The position numbers and the translations under genes are program-made. 64,000 nucleotides of DNA from Halisarca cf. caerulea (Eukaryota > Porifera > Demospongiae > Chondrillida > Halisarcidae). Of the stretch, positions 14,201 to 28,189 are shown in pieces (the first letter of the stretch is position 1; each line of letters opens with the position of its first letter). The stretch is from the NCBI GenBank assembly GCA_963170055.1, contig CAUJGJ010000185.1, positions 67,001 to 131,000 of the forward strand, written 5' to 3'. The notes beneath the pieces were generated by a model. It was not told the origin of the DNA. It made no database searches and was given only the letters and a program-made list of their open reading frames with translations.

Positions 14201-17200
14201 AGTGCGAAATATTGGTATTAGCACCAGCATATCCAACACTACACAAATGCGCCCACAGCACTTCAGAAACTTCATGTGTGTCCACTGGGAATGTGCGTGG
14301 TGCTAGTGCCAAATGTTTATATTAGCACCTGCATTTCCTGCACTACACAAATACGCCCACAGCCCTTCAGAACCTTCATGTGTTTCCACTCGGACTGTGC
14401 GTAGGGGTTAGGGTTAGGGTTAGGGTTAGGGTTAGGGTTATACTAAGATAACAATTAGCAAAATTATTGTCTTTACACCAACATGTTTAAAACTACACAG
14501 ATATGCCCGCAACACTTTAGAAACTTCATGTGAGGGAATGCGCGTGGTGTTAGCGCCAAATATTGGTTTTAGCACCAGCATATCCAACGCTACACAAATA
14601 CGCCCACAGCACTTCAGAAACTTCATGTGTGTCCACTGGGAATGTGCGTGGTGCTAGTGCAAAATATTGGTATTAGCACTAGAATATCGAACACTACACA
14701 AATACGCCCACAGCACTTCAGAGACTTCATGTGTGTCCACTGGGAATGTGCGTTGTGCTAGTGTCTAATATTGGTATTAGCACCAGCATATCCAACACTA
14801 CGCGTATACGCCCACAGTAGTTAAGAAATTTCATGTGTGTCCATTGGGAATGTGCGTGGTGCTAATGCCAAATATTTATATTTTCACCAGCATATCCAAC
14901 ACTACACAAATACGCCCACAGCAGTTAAGAAACTTCATGTGTGTCCACTGGGATTGTGCGTGGTGCTAGTGCCAAATATTGGTATTAGCACCAGCATATC
15001 CAACACTACACAAATACGCCCACAGCACTTCAGAAAGGTCATGTGTGTCCACTGGGAATGTGCGTGGTGCTAGTGCGAAATATTGGTATTAGCACCAGCA
15101 TATCCAACACTACACAAATACGCCCGCAGCACTTCAGAAAGGTCATGTGTGTCCACTGGGAATGTGCGTGGTGCTAGTGCCAAATGTTTATATTAGCACC
15201 TGCATTTCCTGCACTACACAAATACGCCCACAGCCCTTCAGAACCTTCATGTGTTTCCACTCGGACTGTGCGTAGGGGTTAGGGTTAGGGTTAGGGTTAG
15301 GGTTAGGGTTATACTAAGATAACAATTAGCAAAATTATTGTCTTTACACCAACATGTTTAAAACTACACAGATATGCCCGCAACACTTTAGAAACTTCAT
15401 GTGAGGGAATGCGCGTGGTGTTAGCGCCAAATATTGGTTTTAGCACCAGCATATCCAACGCTACACAAATACGCCCACAGCACTTCAGAAACTTCATGTG
15501 TGTCCACTGGGAATGTGCGTGGTGCTAGTGCAAAATATTGGTATTAGCACTAGAATATCGAACACTACACAAATACGCCCACAGCACTTCAGAGACTTCA
15601 TGTGTGTCCACTGGGAATGTGCGTTGTGCTAGTGTCTAATATTGGTATTAGCACCAGCATATCCAACACTACGCGTATACGCCCACAGTAGTTAAGAAAT
15701 TTCATGTGTGTCCATTGGGAATGTGCGTGGTGCTAATGCCAAATATTTATATTTTCACCAGCATATCCAACACTACACAAATACGCCCACAGCAGTTAAG
15801 AAACTTCATGTGTGTCCACTGGGATTGTGCGTGGTGCTAGTGCCAAATATTGGTATTAGCACCAGCATATCCAACACTACACAAATACGCCCACAGCACT
15901 TCAGAAAGGTCATGTGTGTCCACTGGGAATGTGCGTGGTGCTAGTGCGAAATATTGGTATTAGCACCAGCATATCCAACACTACACAAATACGCCCGCAG
16001 CACTTCAGAAAGGTCATGTGTGTCCACTGGGAATGTGCGTGGTGCTAGTGCCAAATATTGGTATTAGCACCAGCATATCCAACACTACGCGTATACGCCC
16101 ACAGTAGTTAAGAAATTTCATGTGTGTCCACTGGGAATGTGCGTGGTGCTAATGCCAAATATTTATATTTTCACCAGCATATCCAACACTACACAAATAC
16201 GCCCACAGCAGTTAAGAAACTTCATGTGTGTCCACTGGGATTGTGCGTGGTGCTAGTGCCAAATATTGGTATTAGCACCAGCATATCCAACACTACACAA
16301 ATGCGCCCACAGCACTTCAGAAACTTCATGTGTGTCCACTGGGAATGTGCGTGGTGCTAGTACCAAATATTGGTATTAGCACCAGCATATCCAACACTAC
16401 ACAAATGCGCCCACAGCACTTCAGAGACTTCATGTGTGTCCACTAGGAATGTGCGTGGTGCTAGTGCCTAATATTGGTATTAGCACCAGCATATCCAACA
16501 CTACACAAATACGCCCACAGCACTTCAGAAACTTCATGTGTGTCCTCTAGGAATGTGCGTGGTGCTAGTGCCAAATATTGGTATTAGCACCAGCATATCC
16601 AACACTACACAAATGCGCCCACAGAACTTCCGAAAGGTCATGTGTGTCCACTGGGAATGTGCGTGGTGCTAGTACCAAATATTGGTATTAGCACTAGCAT
16701 ATCCAACACTTCACAAATACGCCCACAGCACTTCAGAAACTTCATGTGTGTCCACTTTGAATGTGCGTGGTGCTAGTGCCTAATATTGGTATTAGCACCA
16801 GCATATCCAACACTACACAATTATGCCCACAGCACTTCAGAAACTTCATAAGTGTCCACTGGGAATGTGCGTGGTGCTAGTGTCAAATATTGGTATTAGC
16901 ACCAGCATATCCAACACTACACATATACGCCCACAGTAGTTAAGAAATTTCATGTGTGTCCACTTTTACTGTGCGTGGTGCTAGTACCAAATATTGGTAT
17001 TAGCACCAGGATATCCAACACTACACAAATACGCCCACAGCACTTCAGAAACTTCATGTGTGTCCACTGGGAATGTGCGTGGTGCTAGTGCCAAATATTG
17101 GTATTAGCACCAGCATATCCAACACTACACAAATACACCCACAGCACTTCAGAAACTTCATGTGTGACCACTGGGAATGTGCGTTGTTCTAGTGTCAAAT

Positions 17201-20200
17201 ATTAGTATTAGCACCAGCATATCCAACACTACGCGTATACGCCCACAGTAGTTAAGAAATTTCATGTGTGTCCACTGGGAATGTGCGTGGTGCTAATGCC
17301 AAATATTTATATTTTCACCAAAATATCCAACACTACACAAATACGCCCACAGCAGTTAAGAAACTTCATGTGTGTCCACTGGGATTGTGCGTGGTGCTAG
17401 TGCCAAATATTGGTATTAGCAGCAGCATATCCAACACTACACAAATACGCCCACAGCACTTCAGAGACTTCATGTGTGTCCACTAGGAATGTGCGTGGTG
17501 CTAGTGCCAAATATTGGTATTAGCACCAGCATATCCAACACTACACAAATACGCCCACAGCACTTCAGAAACTTCATGTGTGTCCACTTTGAATGAGCGT
17601 GGTGCTAGTGCCTAATATTGCTATTAGCACCAGCATATCCAACACTACACAAATACGCCCACAGCACTTCAGAGACTTCATGTGTGTCCACTAGGAATGT
17701 GCGTGCTGCTAGTGCCTAATATTGGTATTAGCACCAGCATATCCAACACTACACAAATACGCCCACAGCACTTCAGAAACTTCATGTGTGTCCACTTTGA
17801 ATGAGCGTGGTGCTAGTGCCTAATATTGGTATTAGCACCAGCATATCCAACACTACACAAATACGCCCACAGAACTTCAGAAAGGTCATGTGTGTCCACT
17901 GGGAACGTGCGTGGTGCTAGTGCAAAATATTGGTATTAGCACCAGCATATCCAACACTACACAAATGCGCCCACAGCACTTCAGAAACTTCATGTGTGTC
18001 CACTGGGAATGTGCGTGGTGCTAGTGCCAAATGTTTATATTAGCACCTGCATTTCCTGCACTACACAAATACGCCCACAGCCCTTCAGAACCTTCATGTG
18101 TTTCCACTCGGACTGTGCGTAGGGGTTAGGGTTAGGGTTAGGGTTAGGGTTAGGGTTATACTAAGATAACAATTAGCAAAATTATTGTCTTTACACCAAC
18201 ATGTTTAAAACTACACAGATATGCCCGCAACACTTTAGAAACTTCATGTGAGGGAATGCGCGTGGTGTTAGCGCCAAATATTGGTTTTAGCACCAGCATA
18301 TCCAACGCTACACAAATACGCCCACAGCACTTCAGAAACTTCATGTGTGTCCACTGGGAATGTGCGTGGTGCTAGTGCAAAATATTGGTATTAGCACTAG
18401 AATATCGAACACTACACAAATACGCCCACAGCACTTCAGAGACTTCATGTGTGTCCACTGGGAATGTGCGTTGTGCTAGTGTCTAATATTGGTATTAGCA
18501 CCAGCATATCCAACACTACGCGTATACGCCCACAGTAGTTAAGAAATTTCATGTGTGTCCATTGGGAATGTGCGTGGTGCTAATGCCAAATATTTATATT
18601 TTCACCAGCATATCCAACACTACACAAATACGCCCACAGCAGTTAAGAAACTTCATGTGTGTCCACTGGGATTGTGCGTGGTGCTAGTGCCAAATATTGG
18701 TATTAGCACCAGCATATCCAACACTACACAAATACGCCCACAGCACTTCAGAAAGGTCATGTGTGTCCACTGGGAATGTGCGTGGTGCTAGTGCGAAATA
18801 TTGGTATTAGCACCAGCATATCCAACACTACACAAATACGCCCGCAGCACTTCAGAAAGGTCATGTGTGTCCACTGGGAATGTGCGTGGTGCTAGTGTCA
18901 AATATTGGTATTAGCACCAGCATATCCAACACTACACATATACGCCCACAGTAGTTAAGAAATTTCATGTGTGTCCACTTTTACTGTGCGTGGTGTTAGT
19001 ACCAAATATTGGTATTAGCACCAGGATATCCAACACTACACAAATACGCCCACAGCACTTCAGAAACTTCATGTGTGTCCACTGGGAATGTGCGTGGTGC
19101 TAGTGCCAAATATTGGTATTAGCACCAGCATATCCAACACTACACAAATACACCCACAGCACTTCAGAAACTTCATGTGTGACCACTGGGAATGTGCGTT
19201 GTTCTAGTGTCAAATATTGGTATTAGCACCAGCATATCCAACACTACGCGTATACGCCCACAGTAGTTAAGAAATTTCATGTGTGTCCACTGGGAATGTG
19301 CGTGGTGCTAATGCCAAATATTTATATTTTCACCAAAATATCCAACACTACACAAATACGCCCACAGCAGTTAAGAAACTTCATGTGTGTCCACTGGGAT
19401 TGTGCGTGGTGCTAGTGCCAAATATTGGTATTTGCAGCAGCATATCCAACACTACACAAATACGCCCACAGCACTTCAGAGACTTCATGTGTGTCCACTG
19501 GGAATGTGCGTGGTGCTAGTGCCAAATATTGGTATTAGCACCAGCATATCCAACACTACACAAATACGCCCACAGCACTTCAGAAACTTCAAGTGTGTCC
19601 ACTTTGAATGAGCGTGGTGCTAGTGCCTAATATTGCTATTAGCACCAGCATATCCAACACTACACAAATACGCCCACAGCACTTCAGAGACTTCATGTGT
19701 GTCCACTAGGAATGTGCGTGCTGCTAGTGCCTAATATTGGTATTAGCACCAGCATATCCAACACTACACAAATACGCCCACAGCACTTCAGAAACTTCAT
19801 GTGTGTCCACTTTGAATGAGCGTGGTGCTAGTGCCTAATATTGGTATTAGCACCAGCATATCCAACACTACACAAATACGCCCACAGAACTTCAGAAAGG
19901 TCATGTGTGTCCACTGGGAACGTGCGTGGTGCTAGTGCAAAATATTGGTATTAGCACCAGCATATCCAACACTACACAAATGCGCCCACAGCACTTCAGA
20001 AACTTCATGTGTGTCCACTGGGAATGTGCGTGGTGCTAGTGCCAAATGTTTATATTAGCACCTGCATTTCCTGCACTACACAAATACGCCCACAGCCCTT
20101 CAGAACCTTCATGTGTTTCCACTCGGACTGTGCGTAGGGGTTAGGGTTAGGGTTAGGGTTAGGGTTAGGGTTATACTAAGATAACAATTAGCAAAATTAT

Positions 20201-23121
20201 TGTCTTTACACCAACATGTTTAAAACTACACAGATATGCCCGCAACACTTTAGAAACTTCATGTGAGGGAATGCGCGTGGTGTTAGCGCCAAATATTGGT
20301 TTTAGCACCAGCATATCCAACGCTACACAAATACGCCCACAGCACTTCAGAAACTTCATGTGTGTCCACTGGGAATGTGCGTGGTGCTAGTGCAAAATAT
20401 TGGTATTAGCACTAGAATATCGAACACTACACAAATACGCCCACAGCACTTCAGAGACTTCATGTGTGTCCACTGGGAATGTGCGTTGTGCTAGTGTCTA
20501 ATATTGGTATTAGCACCAGCATATCCAACACTACGCGTATACGCCCACAGTAGTTAAGAAATTTCATGTGTGTCCATTGGGAATGTGCGTGGTGCTAATG
20601 CCAAATATTTATATTTTCACCAGCATATCCAACACTACACAAATACGCCCACAGCAGTTAAGAAACTTCATGTGTGTCCACTGGGATTGTGCGTGGTGCT
20701 AGTGCCAAATATTGGTATTAGCACCAGCATATCCAACACTACACAAATACGCCCACAGCACTTCAGAAAGGTCATGTGTGTCCACTGGGAATGTGCGTGG
20801 TGCTAGTGCGAAATATTGGTATTAGCACCAGCATATCCAACACTACACAAATACGCCCGCAGCACTTCAGAAAGGTCATGTGTGTCCACTGGGAATGTGC
20901 GTGGTGCTAGTGCCAAATATTGGTATTAGCACCAGCATATCCAACACTACGCGTATACGCCCACAGTAGTTAAGAAATTTCATGTGTGTCCACTGGGAAT
21001 GTGCGTGGTGCTAATGCCAAATATTTATATTTTCACCAGCATATCCAACACTACACAAATACGCCCACAGCAGTTAAGAAACTTCATGTGTGTCCACTGG
21101 GATTGTGCGTGGTGCTAGTGCCAAATATTGGTATTAGCACCAGCATATCCAACACTACACAAATGCGCCCACAGCACTTCAGAAACTTCATGTGTGTCCA
21201 CTGGGAATGTGCGTGGTGCTAGTGCCAAATATTGGTATTAGCACCAGCATATCCAACACTACACAAATGCGCCCACAGCACTTCAGAGACTTCATGTGTG
21301 TCCACTAGGAATGTGCGTGGTGCTAGTGCCTAATATTGGTATTAGCACCAGCATATCCAACACTACACAAATACGCCCACAGCACTTCAGAAACTTCATG
21401 TGTGTCCTCTAGGAATGTGCGTGGTGCTAGTGCCAAATATTGGTATTAGCACCAGCATATCCAACACTACACAAATGCGCCCACAGAACTTCCGAAAGGT
21501 CATGTGTGTCCACTGGGAATGTGCGTGGTGCTAGTACCAAATATTGGTATTAGCACTAGCATATCCAACACTTCACAAATACGCCCACAGCACTTCAGAA
21601 ACTTCATGTGTGTCCACTTTGAATGTGCGTGGTGCTAGTGCCTAATATTGGTATTTGCACCAGCATATCCAACACTACACAAATACGCCCACAGCAGTTA
21701 AGAAACTTCATGTGTGTACATTGGGAATGTGCGTGGTGCTAGTGCCAAATATTGGTATTAGCACCAGCATATCCAACACTACACAATTATGCCCACAGCA
21801 CTTCAGAAACTTCATAAGTGTCCACTGGGAATGTGCGTGGTGCTAGTGTCAAATATTGGTATTAGCACCAGCATATCCAACACTACACATATACGCCCAC
21901 AGTAGTTAAGAAATTTCATGTGTGTCCACTTTTACTGTGCGTGGTGCTAGTACCAAATATTGGTATTAGCACCAGGATATCCAACACTACACAAATACGC
22001 CCACAGCACTTCAGAAACTTCATGTGTGTCCACTGGGAATGTGCGTGGTGCTAGTGCCAAATATTGGTATTAGCACCAGCATATCCAACACTACACAAAT
22101 ACACCCACAGCACTTCAGAAACTTCATGTGTGACCACTGGGAATGTGCGTTGTTCTAGTGTCAAATATTGGTATTAGCACCAGCATATCCAACACTACGC
22201 GTATACGCCCACAGTAGTTAAGAAATTTCATGTGTGTCCACTGGGAATGTGCGTGGTGCTAATGCCAAATATTTATATTTTCACCAAAATATCCAACACT
22301 ACACAAATACGCCCACAGCAGTTAAGAAACTTCATGTGTGTCCACTGGGATTGTGCGTGGTGCTAGTGCCAAATATTGGTATTAGCAGCAGCATATCCAA
22401 CACTACACAAATACGCCCACAGCACTTCAGAGACTTCATGTGTGTCCACTAGGAATGTGCGTGGTGCTAGTGCGAAATATTGGTATTAGCACCAGCATAT
22501 CCAACACTACACAAATACGCCCACAGCACTTCAGAAACTTCATGTGTGTCCACTTTGAATGAGCGTGGTGCTAGTGCCTAATATTGCTATTAGCACCAGC
22601 ATATCCAACACTACACAAATACGCCCACAGCACTTCAGAGACTTCATGTGTGTCCACTAGGAATGTGCGTGCTGCTAGTGCCTAATATTGGTATTAGCAC
22701 CAGCATATCCAACACTACACAAATACGCCCACAGCACTTCAGAAACTTCATGTGTGTCCACTTTGAATGAGCGTGGTGCTAGTGCCTAATATTGGTATTA
22801 GCACCAGCATATCCAACACTACACAAATACGCCCACAGAACTTCAGAAAGGTCATGTGTGTCCACTGGGAACGTGCGTGGTGCTAGTGCAAAATATTGGT
22901 ATTAGCACCAGCATATCCAACACTACACAAATGCGCCCACAGCACTTCAGAAACTTCATGTGTGTCCACTGGGAATGTGCGTGGTGCTAGTGCCAAATGT
23001 TTATATTAGCACCTTCATTTCCTGCACTACACAAATACGCCCACAGCCCTTCAGAACCTTCATGTGTTTCCACTCGGACTGTGCGTAGGGGTTAGGGTTA
23101 GGGTTAGGGTTAGGGTTAGGG
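11282..23121 (+). repeat. Nested large duplications in the satellite (871, 5,733 and about 4,862-4,966 bp offsets)
   Basis: The segment around 14,438 recurs 871 bp later (15,309). The segment 13,550 to about 14,900 recurs 5,733 bp later (19,283; cassette 14,438 to 20,171). The segment 15,708 to 18,350 recurs 4,862 bp later, then 4,966 bp later after one additional monomer (16,124 to 20,986; 17,268 to 22,234; 18,156 to 23,122). The offsets overlap, so several rounds of unequal exchange are superimposed here rather than one clean tandem higher-order unit. Confidence 0.8.
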
Positions 23122-26100
23122 TTATACTACGATAACAATTAGCAAAATTATTGTCTTTACACCAACATGTTTAAAACTACACAGATATGCCCGCAACACT
23201 TTAGAAACTTCATGTGAGGGAATGCGCGTGGTGTTAGCGCCAAATATTGGTTTTAGCACCAGCATATCCAACGCTACACAAATACGCCCACAGCACTTCA
23301 GAAACTTCATGTGTGTCCACTGGGAATGTGCGTGGTGCTAGTGCAAAATATTGGTATTAGCACTAGAATATCGAACACTACACAAATACGCCCACAGCAC
23401 TTCAGAGACTTCATGTGTGTCCACTGGGAATGTGCGTTGTGCTAGTGTCTAATATTGGTATTAGCACCAGCATATCCAACACTACGCGTATACGCCCACA
23501 GTAGTTAAGAAATTTCATGTGTGTCCATTGGGAATGTGCGTGGTGCTAATGCCAAATATTTATATTTTCACCAGCATATCCAACACTACACAAATACGCC
23601 CACAGCAGTTAAGAAACTTCATGTGTGTCCACTGGGATTGTGCGTGGTGCTAGTGCCAAATATTGGTATTAGCACCAGCATATCCAACACTACACAAATA
23701 CGCCCACAGCACTTCAGAAAGGTCATGTGTGTCCACTGGGAATGTGCGTGGTGCTAGTGCGAATATTGGTATTAGCACCAGCATATCCAACACTACACAA
23801 ATAAGCCCGCAGCACTTCAGAAACTTCATGTGTGTCCACTGGGAATGTGCGTGGTGCTAGTGCCAAATATTGGTATTAGCACGAGCATATCCAACACTAC
23901 GCGTATACGCCCACAGTAGTTAAGAAATTTCATGTGTGTCCACTGGGAATGTGCGTGGTGCTAATGCCAAATATTTATATTTTCACCAGCATATCCAACA
24001 CTACACAAATACGCCCACAGCAGTTAAGAAACTTCATGTGTGTCCACTGGGATTGTGCGTGGTGCTAGTGCCAAATATTGGTATTAGCACCAGCATATCC
24101 AACACTACACAAATGCGCCCACAGCACGTCAGAGACTTCATGTGTGTCCACTAGGAATGTGCGTGGTGCTAGTGCCTAATATTGGTATTAGCACCAGCAT
24201 ATCCAACACTACACAAATACGCCCACAGCACTTCAGAAACTTCATGTGTGTCCACTAGGAATGTGCGTGGTGCTAGTGCCTAATATTGGTATTAGCACCA
24301 GCATATCCAACACTACACAAATACGCCCACAGCACTTCAGAAACTTCATGTGTGTCCACTAGGAATGTGCGTGGTGCTAGTGCCAAATATTGGTATTAGC
24401 ACCAGCATATCCAACACTACACAAATGCGCCCACAGAACTTCAGAAAGGTCATGTGTGTCCACTGGGAATGTGCGTGGTGCTAGTACCAAATATTGGTAT
24501 TAGCACTAGCATATCCAACACTTCACAAATACGCCCACAGCACTTCAGAAACTTCATGTGTGTCCACTTTGAATGTGCGTGGTGCTAGTGCCTAATATTG
24601 GTATTTGCACCAGCATATCCAACACTACACAAATACGCCCACAGCAGTTAAGAAACTTCATGTGTGTACATTGGGAATGTGCGTGGTGCTAGTGCCAAAT
24701 ATTGGTATTAGCACCAGCATATCCAACACTACACAATTATGCCCACAGCACTTCAGAAACTTCATAAGTGTCCACTGGGAATGTGCGTGGTGCTAGTACC
24801 AAATATTGGTATTAGCACCAGCATATCCAACACTACACATATACGCCCACAGTAGTTAAGAAATTTCATGTGTGTCCACTTTTAATGTGCGTGGTGCTAG
24901 TACCAAATATTGGTATTAGCACCAGGATATCCAACACTACACAAATACGCCCACAGCACTTGAGAAACTTCATGTGTGTCCACTGGGAATGTGCGTGGTG
25001 CTAGTGCCAAATATTGGTATTAGCACCAGCATATCCAACACTACACAAATACGCCCACAGCACTTCAGAAACTTCATGTGTGTCCACTGGGAATGTGCGT
25101 GGTGCTAGTGCCAAATATTGGTATTAGCACCAGCATATGCAACACTACACAAATGCGCCCACAGCACTTCAGAAACTTCATGTGTGTCCACTGGGAATGT
25201 GCGTGGTGCTAGTGCCAAATATTGGTATTAGCACCAGCATATCCAACACTACGCGTATACGCCCACAGTAGTTAAGAAATTTCATGTGTGTCCACTGGGA
25301 ATGTGCGTGGTGCTAATGCCAAATATTTATATTTTCACCAGCATATCCAACACTACACAAATACGCCCACAGAACTTCAGAAAGGTCATGTGTGTCCACT
25401 GGGATTGTGCGTGGTGCTAGTGCCAAATATTGGTATTAGCACTAGCATATCCAACACTACACAAATGCGCCCACAGCACTTCAGAAACTTCATGTGTGTC
25501 CACTGGGAATGTGCGTGGTGCTAGTGCCAAATGTTTATATTAGCACCTTCATTTCCTGCACTACACAAATACGCCCACAGCCCTTCAGAACCTTCATGTG
25601 TTTCCACTCGGACTGTGCGTAGGGGTTAGGGTTAGGGTTAGGGTTAGGGTTAGGGTTATACTACGATAACAATTAGCAAAATTATTGTCTTTACACCAAC
25701 ATGTTTAAAACTACACAGATATGCCCGCAACACTTTAGAAACTTCATGTGAGGGAATGCGCGTGGTGTTAGCGCCAAATATTGGTTTTAGCACCAGCATA
25801 TCCAACGCTACACAAATACGCCCACAGCACTTCAGAAACTTCATGTGTGTCCACTGGGAATGTGCGTGGTGCTAGTGCAAAATATTGGTATTAGCACTAG
25901 AATATCGAACACTACACAAATACGCCCACAGCACTTCAGAGACTTCATGTGTGTCCACTGGGAATGTGCGTTGTGCTAGTGTCTAATATTGGTATTAGCA
26001 CCAGCATATCCAACACTACGCGTATACGCCCACAGTAGTTAAGAAATTTCATGTGTGTCCATTGGGAATGTGCGTGGTGCTAATGCCAAATATTTATATT

Positions 26101-28189
26101 TTCACCAGCATATCCAACACTACACAAATACGCCCACAGCAGTTAAGAAACTTCATGTGTGTCCACTGGGATTGTGCGTGGTGCTAGTGCCAAATATTGG
26201 TATTAGCACCAGCATATCCAACACTACACAAATACGCCCACAGCACTTCAGAAAGGTCATGTGTGTCCACTGGGAATGTGCGTGGTGCTAGTGCGAATAT
26301 TGGTATTAGCACCAGCATATCCAACACTACACAAATACGCCCGCAGCACTTCAGAAACTTCATGTGTGTCCACTGGGAATGTGCGTGGTGCTAGTGCCAA
26401 ATATTGGTATTAGCACGAGCATATCCAACACTACGCGTATACGCCCACAGTAGTTAAGAAATTTCATGTGTGTCCACTGGGAATGTGCGTGGTGCTAATG
26501 CCAAATATTTATATTTTCACCAGCATATCCAACACTACACAAATACGCCCACAGCAGTTAAGAAACTTCATGTGTGTCCACTGGGATTGTGCGTGGTGCT
26601 AGTGCCAAATATTGGTATTAGCACCAGCATATCCAACACTACACAAATGCGCCCACAGCACGTCAGAGACTTCATGTGTGTCCACTAGGAATGTGCGTGG
26701 TGCTAGTGCCTAATATTGGTATTAGCACCAGCATATCCAACACTACACAAATACGCCCACAGCACTTCAGAAACTTCATGTGTGTCCACTAGGAATGTGC
26801 GTGGTGCTAGTGCCTAATATTGGTATTAGCACCAGCATATCCAACACTACACAAATACGCCCACAGCACTTCAGAAACTTCATGTGTGTCCACTAGGAAT
26901 GTGCGTGGTGCTAGTGCCAAATATTGGTATTAGCACCAGCATATCCAACACTACACAAATGCGCCCACAGAACTTCAGAAAGGTCATGTGTGTCCACTGG
27001 GAATGTGCGTGGTGCTAGTACCAAATATTGGTATTAGCACTAGCATATCCAACACTTCATAAATACGCCCACAGCACTTCAGAAACTTCATGTGTGTCCA
27101 CTTTGAATGTGCGTGGTGCTAGTGCCTAATATTGGTATTTGCACCAGCATATCCAACACTACACAAATACGCCCACAGCAGTTAAGAAACTTCATGTGTG
27201 TACATTGGGAATGTGCGTGGTGCTAGTGCCAAATATTGGTATTAGCACCAGCATATCCAACACTACACAATTATGCCCACAGCACTTCAGAAACTTCATA
27301 AGTGTCCACTGGGAATGTGCGTGGTGCTAGTACCAAATATTGGTATTAGCACCAGCATATCCAACACTACACATATACGCCCACAGTAGTTAAGAAATTT
27401 CATGTGTGTCCACTTTTAATGTGCGTGGTGCTAGTACCAAATATTGGTATTAGCACCAGGATATCCAACACTACACAAATACGCCCACAGCACTTGAGAA
27501 ACTTCATGTGTGTCCACTGGGAATGTGCGTGGTGCTAGTGCCAAATATTGGTATTAGCACCAGCATATCCAACACTACACAAATACGCCCACAGCACTTC
27601 AGAAACTTCATGTGTGTCCACTGGGAATGTGCGTGGTGCTAGTGCCAAATATTGGTATTAGCACCAGCATATGCAACACTACACAAATGCGCCCACAGCA
27701 CTTCAGAAACTTCATGTGTGTCCACTGGGAATGTGCGTGGTGCTAGTGCCAAATATTGGTATTAGCACCAGCATATCCAACACTACGCGTATACGCCCAC
27801 AGTAGTTAAGAAATTTCATGTGTGTCCACTGGGAATGTGCGTGGTGCTAATGCCAAATATTTATATTTTCACCAGCATATCCAACACTACACAAATACGC
27901 CCACAGAACTTCAGAAAGGTCATGTGTGTCCACTGGGATTGTGCGTGGTGCTAGTGCCAAATATTGGTATTAGCACTAGCATATCCAACACTACACAAAT
28001 GCGCCCACAGCACTTCAGAAACTTCATGTGTGTCCACTGGGAATGTGCGTGGTGCTAGTGCCAAATGTTTATATTAGCACCTGCATTTCCTGCACTACAC
28101 AAATACGCCCACAGCCCTTCAGAACCTTCATGTGTTTCCACTCGGACTGTGCGTAGGGGTTAGGGTTAGGGTTAGGGTTAGGGTTAGGG
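23122..28189 (+). repeat. 2,534-bp higher-order repeat, two copies
   Basis: Copies run 23,122-25,655 and 25,656-28,189. Each has one telomere cassette of the ACTACGATAAC subtype and a monomer shortened by one A (GTGCGAATATTGG near 23,758 and 26,292). That shortening explains why the period is 24x104+39-1. The copies differ at few sites, for example AATAAGCCCGC near 23,801 versus AATACGCCCGC near 26,335. Confidence 0.92.
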